Assembly (NCBI GenBank): GCA_027577595.1
Contig: JANBRJ010000038.1
Coordinates: 1 to 64,000, forward strand
Reading direction: 5' to 3'
Length of the DNA stretch: 64,000 nt
DNA from: Coemansia sp. RSA 487
Lineage: Eukaryota; Kickxellomycota; Kickxellomycetes; Kickxellales; Kickxellaceae
The translations under genes were made by a program, and so were the position numbers. This document shows positions 21,701 through 30,049 of this stretch, one piece after another (position 1 is the stretch's first letter; every line of letters begins with the position of its first letter). The notes below the pieces were generated by a model. That model had not been told where the DNA came from, did no database searches, and saw only the letters and a list, made by a program, of their open reading frames with translations.

Positions 21701-22185
21701 CGATTAGCTTTGGTGCCGCAAGGTCGCCTGGCGATTCGCTACGCCTAAAGATTCTTGCTTCTGTGAGATCGCGGGTGCACAAGATGTACATGGACAGCAG
21801 CTTCAACTCGCGTGAAAGCGTTCTCCTCAACCTGTTCCAAAACTTTATGTTTTGCGCCAAAAAGTTCCATGTCATCAGCCGCCAGATGTTGACACACAGA
21901 AACAACCACATCTTTCTTACAAACGTCATCGAAAGTGCAATAATGCTCGTGTTTACACTGCTCAGAACAAAATGCAACAACAAGGACATTCCGCCAGCAG
22001 ATGTAGTCTGGCTGGGTCTTTTTGCATTCCGCAAGATTCTGTCACGCAAACAGGCGCGACACACCACAGTCCTTGCCTTTCTGGACAGCAGACTTAGGCA
22101 GCCAGGACTCGCTCAGATCGCGCATCGCTATCGCTGGATTATCAGCTCGCCGCTAAACAAGGAGGTGCTTTCCATTTCATACTGA
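18721..22185 (+). CDS. TERT: Telomerase reverse transcriptase (TERT)
   Basis: The 1,154-residue protein is intronless and in full TERT order. The TEN region has NMLAMGYDV and LLQNTSIFVLL. The RNA-binding domain has the QFP-like VYLFLQLCIRSVVPRDMIGG and the T motif FYVTEASLYGSKLFYFRNDAW (about residues 588-608). The RT domain has motif 1/2 LMPKKNGFRAITNLG, motif A VYLAKVDIRRAFDTIP with catalytic Asp 755, motif B KGIPQGSVLSSHLCNFFY, motif C LRIVDDFLVIS with Asp 908 and Asp 909, motif D GCEINKSKT and motif E FPWCGVLVD. A thumb/CTE follows. Known: TERT copies the telomerase RNA template onto chromosome ends in the nucleus. KKRRAK and KRRK clusters near residues 200-225 may be nuclear signals. The ATG at 18721 was preferred to the 27-residue upstream extension, which is hydrophobic and lies in the leader. 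Confidence 0.96.
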   Translation: MSSLLFSSSFACVSTLREYMDNLVIDGQCMKCDDTADFKRFLESTLVGHRRIKTRLPFHEPVERLADTAVKVIKWVLQSELQSTEKGDKNKSLQRNMLAMGYDVCKDGSTNCVKGTRDVSSQHINSSMVELAKHSWAVLLDRTGTSAMMCLLQNTSIFVLLCNSSYKQICGVPLVKMHAPAPVKMHVPAISSIISPGHQRKKRRAKAVLSVDKRQNEIPTKRRKVCTAESLPRASSSASGVSYPSAKTTGEDVAATTNDRSINMATVVIDRGRMLYSTPRLAQRKVKWGLLPDFPLNMCKTADGLLKQILVLKPDAATEPPEPLRALCKRMLKLHKKFQYRFHLFKKCPAPWQAKGSGFNPSTFTATISDNPFDSDDEEIGIDRYDGKFLLGNRHTVPAAHTALDSLDTSLSQLLPTPNPPNCEHASYSHSSDERCAESEAAPTSVKQIDKHGATGACSGLEEHEERPAAASLQPGNVAAGDRNVQPNVVDMANTHSQVYLFLQLCIRSVVPRDMIGGKRNHRQLYKVLRDLVFLGRYDNLLLDRIMHRFKLCEAVVWLDPQAKNAASTYACVVHWIISQYALQLIRSFFYVTEASLYGSKLFYFRNDAWNAITRDAWKSLVSDMFKPKPLAQAVAEGRTWQRFGYSRMRLMPKKNGFRAITNLGQSFVVKQTQSAADSSKRHRGYKEIHIQSTNRVLSNTLAVLNHVRKDYPDLFGSALFGFDDMHARLGNFKDATRALRERKDSPGVYLAKVDIRRAFDTIPQKKLLSLLQERLPEEEYAVNKYWTVSPSFGRYRKAFLKHAMPSSKSGSFEKVVFGLSKDAKQLVFGDLSETVYIDAKDIYEYVSEHITQNTVKAAPGLLRQEKGIPQGSVLSSHLCNFFYGQMEREHLRGIIDSEKTVILRIVDDFLVISTEKAQVAAFLDTMYRGIPDYGCEINKSKTLANFDFSFAGYTVQRAATRLFPWCGVLVDMHTLDTYADYGRQTSGPGIGWSISFGAARSPGDSLRLKILASVRSRVHKMYMDSSFNSRESVLLNLFQNFMFCAKKFHVISRQMLTHRNNHIFLTNVIESAIMLVFTLLRTKCNNKDIPPADVVWLGLFAFRKILSRKQARHTTVLAFLDSRLRQPGLAQIAHRYRWIISSPLNKEVLSISY

Positions 22186-22566
22186 AAGGGGGGTATCTGC
22201 GACTGTGTTTGGCTGCTAGCGCCGAGTCTTCTTTCTTTATAAATGGTTCAATCCAGACCAAAGGATGTGTTTGTGGCTGCAAATACAGCGGAGGGCCACC
22301 AGGCTTTTGAGATGTCAAGAGATGGTGAGTAGATATCAGCTGGAATTAAAGCTCACTTTGCAGGTTCTATCCACATATGTAAAACTCCAAAAAAATCTGC
22401 AGAGAATCAAGACGAGACTTTATTTTTTCTAGAAGCGTTCATTCTATCATGTCTTTCCGCTTTCCTTGGCTTTTACTCTTATTTTTCTATATATTATATC
22501 TTCTTTCTCCACACTTTCACAGCTAGCAAGTTCAATCCCCGCCTTTCCTCCCCACTCTCAACCGTT
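22186..22566. other. Spacer between TERT and the GRAM gene, with a short upstream reading frame
   Basis: A 29-codon open frame (ATG 22243, stop at 22330) ends at a good donor (GTGAGT at 22325). An AG acceptor at 22363 would restore a frame that stays open into the GRAM gene start. A 39-nt intron would be very short, so a uORF or a chance frame is as likely. The last 130 bp are pyrimidine-rich and look like a leader. Confidence 0.35.
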
Positions 22567-25500
22567 ATGGTGCACTCTGGCAAGAATACGCGTGCGTCTG
22601 AGAGTGATGACGTTCAGCAAACGCACAGACATCATCATTATCAAAACAGCGGAGACGAGGACACAGCTGTGCGCGGCCGAAGCAGCAACGATGGCGGGTC
22701 TCGGCCGAGGCACCGAAGACAGTCGTCTGGTGGCAGCAGCATCAAACGGAAAATAAGCAGTCTGTTCCGACGTGCCTCGCTCCCACACAGCAGCCACAGC
22801 GATTCTTCAAAGCACGCACACGAGCATCGCCACCGTCATCATCATAATCAGCGAAACGACAGCGACGAGGGTGATTTTATAGCCAACGAAGATCCTGAGA
22901 AGCAAGACAGTATACCCTCTGCGAGCACAAGGGACAGCTGGTCGAGCAAGAAGAACGACGAATGTACAGGCGATAGGGTCGGTCCTGATACCGCGGCTGA
23001 GCCATCGGCCAACAGCGAAACCAGACAAAAGCCTAAGCTAATGGTTGGAGAAGCGGAGCTGCTGGATACAGATCTAGAAGGCGCTGGGGATGAATCCGCA
23101 AGCAAGCAAGGTAGCCACCGCTCCCAGGTAGACTCGGATGAGGAATTGGAAGGCCTGGAGGAAGGAGAAGAGGCGGCGCGGCAGCCAACGATGATGGCGC
23201 ATATGCCGACATTCACCAAAATGTACAGCGCAAACCCTGCACCTGGAATGTGGGGCAGCGGGGAGTCGGCCCAAACCGCCGAGGACCGGGAAGCAGAGGG
23301 CGTGGACGCAGCAAAGCCCAACATGCCGCTTGAGCCTGAGGAGTACGAGAGCCACAGCGTGCCGTGGTTTGTCGAGCAGATGGGGATGGGCGAGCAGCCG
23401 TTTTCAAGTCTGCTGGACGACTACGTTGGCTACATCAACCCGCGCGCGTACACTGACAGCATCACCAGCAGAGGCAGCAGCGGCATCAGCAACGGCTACG
23501 AGGCGAATGAGAGCGACGGCGACAGGAAGCACGACAGGAAGCGGCAGCGCAAGCTGGCATTCGAGGTGATCCGGCGGCAGCTGGCCGAGGCGCGCGTGGG
23601 CATCCCAAAGAATCCGGCGGCGCCCAGCACAGACGACTTCAAGCGTGCAGACGGCACAGTGGACTACATAGGGTACGGGAGCAGCCGCATAAAGCACTAC
23701 GCCGACACGCAGCTCAGATACAAAATGGACTACCGCCACAGCTCGGATGACCCGTGCAAGCTCGACCGGTTCCTGCTTACGCTGCAGCGGCTGGTGGAGG
23801 TGTCAGCGCCGTACCAGCGGCTGGTTGTGTGGCTGTACCAGCTTGCGCGGTGGGACAGGCCGAAGCAGACGATGTGGTGGTGCGGGGCGTACTTTGCGCT
23901 GCTGTACCTGGAGATGATCAGCCTGTTTCTGTGGCTGGTGCCTGTGTTTGTGGTTGCGTACCACCGACTGCGGCCAAGCCAGGCGTACCAGTGGCTCGGA
24001 TTCGAGCGGCCGGAGACAAGCATCATTCCGCGCAAGTTTGTGCAGGACGCATCATCCAGCACAATTGGCAAGGGACTTGTGGCCAACCGCATGTGGGAGA
24101 TCTGGCGTGAGACGCTGGGCGCGCAGGTGCATCTGATCCTGGCCGACATGGCCGACTGGATGGAGCGCGCCAAGAACTGCGCAACCTGGAAGCGGCCGTG
24201 GGCGTCCCGCTCAGTCATTGTAGTCCTGACCTGTATGGGGGTATTTACGTACGTGGTTCCGGCGCACGTGTTCCAGAAGCTGTTTGGGATCTGCGTTGGC
24301 GTGCAGTTCTTCTTCCTTGCGCCGCTTCAGCTGCGACACGAGCGGTACCGCCGCATGCTGTGGGTGGTCGACTGGATCCTGTGGCACTCGCCGACGGATG
24401 TGGAGCTGGCGCTGGACACGCTGTACACGCACAGCCACAGCTGCAGAGAGCCGTCGGGGCTGTGCGTGGTGTGTGCAGACACTGTGCAGCCGACGTCGTT
24501 TGCAGCGAAGACGCGTCGGTTTGCGAAAACAATCGCATCCGACTTGGTGTGTGCATACCACCCGTTTTCGACGGCGCGGCAGAACCCGGTGATGATCCTC
24601 CAGACGGCGTCGTCGACGTGCCTTGACCGGCTGGAGGACGATATTGCTAGCTCCGACGGCATGGGCGTGGGCGATGCGCTGGAGCTGGGCAAGCGGCTGG
24701 GCAAGCGGCTGGTGAAGAACAAGGGCGAGGAAGATGGCGGCGAGTACACGGGGCTCTGCGCCAGCGACAGCGTTCGCCTGCCGACGATGATGAAGGACTA
24801 TGAGGAGCGCGAATGGATGCGAAACGCTGGCTATGCGCACTCTGTAGCCCGCGCATTCTCGGTGGACACCCTGGGCGGCTTTGAGAAGGAAAAGATGACG
24901 ACGTCTCAGCCAGCGATGATCGGCCACTCGAAGATGCTCTCGCAGCTAAAGTCGATGGATCTGAAGAGCAGCGACGTCTGGCAGGAGACAGCGCCTGCAC
25001 GCGTGGACGCCAGCGAAAGAGCCATCGGCAACAGCAACAACAGCAGCAGCGGGTCGTCACCAAGCACCGACCGGTCGTTCATGTCGCGGGCAAAGGGCCT
25101 GTCGTCAAAAATCCTTCGCAGACGAAGCTCGCAGAGCAGCACAAAGGGCGAGTCAGGCAGCGAGGCAAAGGCCAACACGGGTGGCAGCGTGGCGGCGGCA
25201 GAGGCTGACGACCTGGAAAAGGAGCGTAAACGGCGGACGATGCACTCGTTCAACCTGCAGGGCATGTCGCTCAGCAACCACCCACAGGAGGCGGTCGCCG
25301 GGGCGCAGCAGGCGGACGACAGCAGTGGCGGACGAGTGTCGCTGGACAACATCCTGGCATGGGCGTCGGTTGAGAGCATTGCTGACAGCGGCGAGTCGGG
25401 CAGCCTGGAGCTGATGCACGAGGCCAACGAGCTAAGCGCGCTGCGGAACCGGGACGCACGGCCGGCAGCAAAGGGAGTGGATCTGAATTCTCTGTACGCG

Positions 25501-25782
25501 TTCCGGTGCATCCACCAGGGCAAGTACGGTACGCTGTTTGTCACGCCCGACCGCTTTATCTTCCGCCGGTCGCGCATCATGGGCGGGCGCCGGTCGAGCG
25601 TGTCCAGCCACCTCCTCAGCAGCGTTGTGGCGCTGCGCAAGTCCACCAGCCGCTTCAGCAAGTCGCACGGCATCCAGCTCCTGCTGAGCGACGGCTCCGC
25701 CTTCTCCTACTTTGGCCTGGCGCGCCGTGATGATGTCTTTGGCTTTCTGCTTGTGCGGTGCGGCCACACCCATGCCTTCTAA
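22567..25782 (+). CDS. GRAM-domain membrane protein, GRAMD4-like
   Basis: The 1,071-residue protein has a disordered, charged N-terminus (His/Arg/Ser-rich, acidic patches). A conserved-looking lead-in (SAPYQRLVVWLYQLARWDRPKQ) precedes hydrophobic segments at about 435-465, and further ones at about 548-588, so it is probably an integral membrane protein. A second disordered stretch follows, and a C-terminal GRAM-type domain covers about 973-1071 (SLYAFRCIHQGKYGTLFVTPDRFIF to the end). GRAM domains bind membrane lipids or proteins. The order membrane segments then C-terminal GRAM resembles animal GRAMD4. Function is not known here; a role at ER or mitochondrial membranes is inference. Codons are strikingly GC-rich compared with the flanking spacers, and a 114-residue frame antisense to it is only a shadow. 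Confidence 0.72.
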   Translation: MVHSGKNTRASESDDVQQTHRHHHYQNSGDEDTAVRGRSSNDGGSRPRHRRQSSGGSSIKRKISSLFRRASLPHSSHSDSSKHAHEHRHRHHHNQRNDSDEGDFIANEDPEKQDSIPSASTRDSWSSKKNDECTGDRVGPDTAAEPSANSETRQKPKLMVGEAELLDTDLEGAGDESASKQGSHRSQVDSDEELEGLEEGEEAARQPTMMAHMPTFTKMYSANPAPGMWGSGESAQTAEDREAEGVDAAKPNMPLEPEEYESHSVPWFVEQMGMGEQPFSSLLDDYVGYINPRAYTDSITSRGSSGISNGYEANESDGDRKHDRKRQRKLAFEVIRRQLAEARVGIPKNPAAPSTDDFKRADGTVDYIGYGSSRIKHYADTQLRYKMDYRHSSDDPCKLDRFLLTLQRLVEVSAPYQRLVVWLYQLARWDRPKQTMWWCGAYFALLYLEMISLFLWLVPVFVVAYHRLRPSQAYQWLGFERPETSIIPRKFVQDASSSTIGKGLVANRMWEIWRETLGAQVHLILADMADWMERAKNCATWKRPWASRSVIVVLTCMGVFTYVVPAHVFQKLFGICVGVQFFFLAPLQLRHERYRRMLWVVDWILWHSPTDVELALDTLYTHSHSCREPSGLCVVCADTVQPTSFAAKTRRFAKTIASDLVCAYHPFSTARQNPVMILQTASSTCLDRLEDDIASSDGMGVGDALELGKRLGKRLVKNKGEEDGGEYTGLCASDSVRLPTMMKDYEEREWMRNAGYAHSVARAFSVDTLGGFEKEKMTTSQPAMIGHSKMLSQLKSMDLKSSDVWQETAPARVDASERAIGNSNNSSSGSSPSTDRSFMSRAKGLSSKILRRRSSQSSTKGESGSEAKANTGGSVAAAEADDLEKERKRRTMHSFNLQGMSLSNHPQEAVAGAQQADDSSGGRVSLDNILAWASVESIADSGESGSLELMHEANELSALRNRDARPAAKGVDLNSLYAFRCIHQGKYGTLFVTPDRFIFRRSRIMGGRRSSVSSHLLSSVVALRKSTSRFSKSHGIQLLLSDGSAFSYFGLARRDDVFGFLLVRCGHTHAF

Positions 25783-26139
25783 AGCGACTAGCCGAGTCGC
25801 ATGAGTCTTTTTTTTTTTGGCACAGAAAGGGTCAGCTTTTACTTTTGAGCAGAAGGCTTACCTTCCTTATGTTTACTCTTCCGAAAGAGGCTCGTTTGCT
25901 GCTGCTTGCAGCTGTGGTTGCCTCTTTTTTTTCCTGGTCTTTCCTCTAAATTTATTGTTTGTTTTGTTGTAAATTCGTAGTTTTCTTTCCTGTTTCTTCA
26001 GACACACTCCTTTCTTCTCTTGTTCGCCGAGCATCAATACCGCCACGACGCAACACAAACCTGTGCTCCAGGAATTTCCCCCTCTCGTTACAACTCTGTT
26101 CCCAGCCAACATTCGCACTATTGCCTGTCTGCTCCAACG
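25783..26139. other. Promoter and leader region of the CDK1 gene
   Basis: No gene is seen. The stretch is rich in T and C runs and is the expected promoter and 5' UTR of the kinase gene. Confidence 0.4.
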
Positions 26140-27549
26140 ATGCCTATGGGTGACAGCAACGAATCCGGCCGCTACCTCAAGCTTGACAAGGTTGGCGAGG
26201 GCACATACGGTGTTGTGTACAAGGCCCGCGATTTACGGAACGGGGGCATTGTCGCAATGAAGAAAATTCGCTTGGAGGTCGACGACGAAGGCGTGCCGTC
26301 AACCACAATCCGGGAGATATCTTTGCTCAAAGAGCTCCAGCACGAAAACATTGTCAGGTAAGTCGCTCATGTATATATATATATATATATATATATATTT
26401 CTCTCTGAACGCTGAAACGAAACATGGCTGGATAGCGATAAATAAAAACACTGTTTTGTATAATTTTAATGTAAACAAGCATGCATCCCTCCTAAGTTCC
26501 TGCTTGCTGATGTGATAAAAGCGAAATGATCTTTTATTTTGTTTGCTTTGGCTTACTGCTCACATGTCTTGCTGCCATTGTACTAATGATAAAAGCAAAA
26601 AAACAGGAGTCATGTACTTTTCTGTATCATCGTCTTTGGATCACGATCTGCTTTTTTTTTCTTGTTGGCAAGCTGGTTTAATCGTGTAGGTTGCTCGATA
26701 TCGTTTATAATGATGCCAAATTATATCTGGTGTTTGAGTTTTTGGACCTGGATTTGAAGAAATACATGGACAGCGTCGGTCCCTCTGGCCTGTCCCCAGC
26801 ACAGATAAAGGTATGAATCAAAAGGCGCAGAACAACTACTTATCAATGAAATACATACAACACTCCCGCCACAATAGCCGACGCTTTACCAGCATGTGCA
26901 TTATGCCCATCCGAGTTGTGCTAAATTTTTAAAAGAAAAATGCAAGAAATATGCCTTGTATTCGGTGTTTCGTTTTGGACACGTGTAGAGCTACATGCAC
27001 CAGCTTGTCAAGGGCATTGCGTTCTGCCACTCACACCGCACGCTGCACCGCGACCTCAAGCCGCAGAACCTCCTTGTGGACCAGTCGGGAATGCTTAAAA
27101 TTGCAGACTTTGGGCTTGGACGTGCATTTGGCGTACCCCTGCGCGTCTACACGCACGAGGTGGTCACGCTGTGGTACAGGGCGCCCGAGATCCTGATGGG
27201 CTCGCGCCACTACTCGATCGGCATGGACATGTGGTCCGTGGGCTGCATTTTTGCCGAGATGGTCAAGCGCAAGCCCCTGTTTCCTGGCGACTCTGAAATC
27301 GACGAAATCTTCAAGATCTTCCGCATTCTGGGTACCCCCACTGAGGAGATCTGGCCCGACATCACCTCACTCCCTGACTACAAGCCCAGCTTCCCCAAGT
27401 GGCAGGCCAAGAACCTCGCCGCCTTCCTCCCCGGGCTCGACGCTGACGGGATTGACCTCCTGAAGCGCATGCTCACCTACGACCCTGCTCACCGCATTTC
27501 AGCCAAGCAGGCGCTCGCCCATCCTTATTTCAACGACATCAAGAAGTAG
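26140..27549 (+). CDS. cdc2: Cyclin-dependent kinase 1 (Cdc2/Cdc28 type), three exons
   Basis: Exons are 26140-26357, 26690-26810 and 26989-27549. Donors are GTAAGT and GTATGA; both acceptors end GTGTAG. Phases match and give 299 residues, the usual Cdc2 length. Seen: the Gly loop [19 protein letters not shown], the cyclin-binding helix, HRDLKPQN with catalytic Asp 135, the DFG motif at 153-155, the T-loop [15 protein letters not shown] with Thr 168 as the activating phosphosite, and [18 protein letters not shown]. Gly-Thr-Tyr in the loop preserves the Wee1 Tyr site. Two oddities: the helix reads PSTTIRE (residues 53-59) instead of PSTAIRE, and DFGLG replaces DFGLA at residue 157. Known role: cyclin-bound driver of the cell cycle. 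The first intron holds a (TA)n run. An alternative start six bases downstream (ATG 26146) is possible. Confidence 0.95.
26369..26399. repeat. (TA)n microsatellite in CDK1 intron 1
   Basis: About 14 TA units lie just downstream of the donor site of the first CDK1 intron. Confidence 0.9.
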
Positions 27550-28819
27550 ATCGAACGCAGATACCATCCTATTATGCGGTAGTTGCCATACAGCCGAGAA
27601 TATTGCACACGCTGTTGTCTTTTTAGTTGTCAGTTTCCACACACTACGGTGGCGAGCCAGTGTTTTTTCCGCGTATAATATATGAATCGTGTTAGAACCC
27701 GCAACACAGTGGCCAAAGTAGTTGGCTCGTGTGTAAGCGTCGCAAATGTTGTTCGGCGAAAACACAGCAAGCAGCGTAGCTGCAAACGATGGAAAACAGT
27801 GCAAACGTTATTGTGCAAAGCCAAAGACCAAGAAAGAACGATAGGAAGCTCAAAGAAAACGATCTGTCAGCGTCTACACAGCACAATCACACAAACACCA
27901 CAGCTGCATTTGCTAAAAGACACGATAAAAAAGCAACGCCTGCAGAACACAGCTACTGAGCTGGTATCTGGTGGTGAATGGTGTGCTGGCCAGGAAAGCT
28001 GGCGTGCTTCTCTGTAAGCAGCACCATGGTCGTTAGACAAGATTTATTCTGTTTAGCCTTTAAATATCAGTTCATTCTCTCTAGTTCCTTTTCTTTCATA
28101 AAACAACAAAGAAAACACATACCTGCTGTTTCTACAAGCGTTGCATGCTTATCATATATTTGCTATGTCGCAGGTAAAAGAAACAATAAATATATTGAAA
28201 ATGAAAAAAAAACATTGGCTCAGGCTATCTTATTTGCTTGCTTATTTATATTTATTTTGTCTCTCTTCCTTCCTTTTGCCTTTTTACTGGCGTGTATCGG
28301 GTTCCCCCGAATAACAACGTTACTGCTACCGCTTGTATTTGGTTTACGCACATACCGGACGTAACTGTAAAGCCAATTGTTTTGCATGTGGCTGAACAGT
28401 TAGTTATCTATATCTAGCGCTGATTTGCCTGCCTTTGCCGTTCCGTCGTCCCTCTTTTCTGTGGCAAAATGACCATCGGCTTATTGGTCCGTGCTGGAGT
28501 GCTGCCCATTTCATTTGCTCCAGAGTTTATTTTTCCTCCGCGGAACTAACTGGCTGCTTGTAACAAAAGCCGTCGATGCTCCGTCGTGGCAGTAACGAAC
28601 AGAGGATCCATTCCCGCCTTGGTCGGTCCCCAATACTTGAACTCCGAGCTCGTTTTCAATCGGCACGCTCAATACTCTACAAAAATACTTGCCTGTTTAA
28701 AAAGGAGAGGCTCTGCTCTCTGGATTCTACACAAGAATCATTTACACACCTTTTCTTTTCTCATTACTCTAGCTCCCTATACTCTTTCTTAGCAAGCATT
28801 GTGCGATTATAGAAAAACG
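27550..28819. other. Spacer between CDK1 and the unknown 28.8-kb gene, with a MITE copy
   Basis: No gene is supported. A 190-bp repeat lies at 28033-28222 (listed separately). The rest is AT-rich, with a T/C-rich leader just before 28820. Confidence 0.45.
28033..28222 (+). repeat. MITE-like element, copy 1
   Basis: This stretch aligns with 33736-33932 over its whole length, by eye roughly three quarters identical, including a 17-nt exact block (GTAAAAGAAACAATAAA). Its right end AAAACATTGGCTCA is the exact inverse of the left end of the other copy (TGAGCCAATGTTTT). Its own left end is a degraded form. It has no coding capacity, so it is probably a non-autonomous DNA transposon. Confidence 0.6.
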
Positions 28820-29908
28820 ATGGATAGCGCCTTGTCATTGTCAGAGCCGCTATCCTTTGCCACAGATCCTCTGCCCACGCCAGTTCTGGCCAGAGTAATC
28901 GCCCATTCAGACCCGCACAAATGGCATGAGCTGCGTAGCGCTTCTGTGCGCGCAATCATCGGCTCGACATCATTTCGCTGTGAATGGATCTGTAACCTTG
29001 CCTGCGCAGCTAATGTACCTCACCGACCAAAAGCAACCGATGATATCATTCGTACTACAAACATGGTCCTGGATCCTATCACAGAGCTGGTTGGCTCGGA
29101 CGCCTGGATATCCGAAAACTTTATCCGCGCCCTGGAATACCATCGCCCAAGGCTTTTCATTACACTTGCGCCGTATCTTGTCTGGACTTTGCTGCTCAGC
29201 GAAAGGCAGAGGTTGGCATCAATGGTTGCTACGCATTCGCACCTTGACCTGTGCATTCTGAATGGCCAGTTTGTGCGCGACCTTTTGGAGAATAAGCCGT
29301 TTGTGTGGATGCTTGAGTGGTTGGAAAGCAACGGGCTGGAAATGCACGACTTTCACCAGCAGGAAAAATGCTTCAACATGTCTATCCTCACCTCTTGGGT
29401 CATGAGCAGCCGGATAGACCTGCTCAGCTTTCTTGCACAGCATCATACAAACCTTCCTGCCCGGTCACTGCTGGAATACGCTCTTAGCCATTCGACTCCG
29501 GAGACTGTCGATTTCCTTGTCAGCCATAGCTCCAACAACCAGAATCCGATATCCTGGAACGACCTGTTAATGATGGCATGCACTGACGCCATGACACGCT
29601 TGGACGTCTTTCAGCACGTCGTTGTAAACACCGAACCCAGCATCGTATGGACATTTGCTGCCTGCTGCCTAGCCTCGCACGCAATGCTGGATGATAACGC
29701 ATACGTAAAGTTTTCCGCACTGCGTAATTCCTCAAATGCTGAGCAGTGGCTGACAAGGTCCCTGCGCGGGCGCACGCCCATCGAGTGTCTGTGCGAGCGG
29801 CTCACATATGAGAACATGCCCTACATGTCGCCCTTTATCAGGGACTATCTTGCTTTAGGTGTCTCTGCCACTGGCATGCCGAGTATTGTTGCAATTTTGT
29901 GTCAGTAG
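28820..29908 (+). CDS. Unrecognised protein, 362 residues
   Basis: A single-exon frame starts at ATG 28820 behind a pyrimidine-rich leader. The sequence is evenly mixed, helical and rich in Leu, Trp and His (for example RPRLFITLAPYLVWTLLLSERQR and FVWMLEWLESNGLEMHDF). It has no low-complexity runs, signal peptide or clear membrane segment. Repeating units of about 30 residues, such as DLLSFLAQHHTNLPARSLLEYAL and ETVDFLVSHSSNNQNPISW, recall degenerate ankyrin-like or other helical repeats, but I cannot assign it. The long conserved-looking frame and codon use suggest a real gene. It converges on galactokinase 1, with about 140 bp between them. Confidence 0.65.
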   Translation: MDSALSLSEPLSFATDPLPTPVLARVIAHSDPHKWHELRSASVRAIIGSTSFRCEWICNLACAANVPHRPKATDDIIRTTNMVLDPITELVGSDAWISENFIRALEYHRPRLFITLAPYLVWTLLLSERQRLASMVATHSHLDLCILNGQFVRDLLENKPFVWMLEWLESNGLEMHDFHQQEKCFNMSILTSWVMSSRIDLLSFLAQHHTNLPARSLLEYALSHSTPETVDFLVSHSSNNQNPISWNDLLMMACTDAMTRLDVFQHVVVNTEPSIVWTFAACCLASHAMLDDNAYVKFSALRNSSNAEQWLTRSLRGRTPIECLCERLTYENMPYMSPFIRDYLALGVSATGMPSIVAILCQ

Positions 29909-30049
29909 GCTTATAAACCAAAGTTATAAGGAGGAGCTAGCAGAGGCATTTGCTGTTATATTTTTTCTTTTCATATTGATCTTTTAATATCATTTGTAAT
30001 AGCATTGCTTTTTGGACGATGAACAGATATCCAGTGTATTCTGCTCTGT

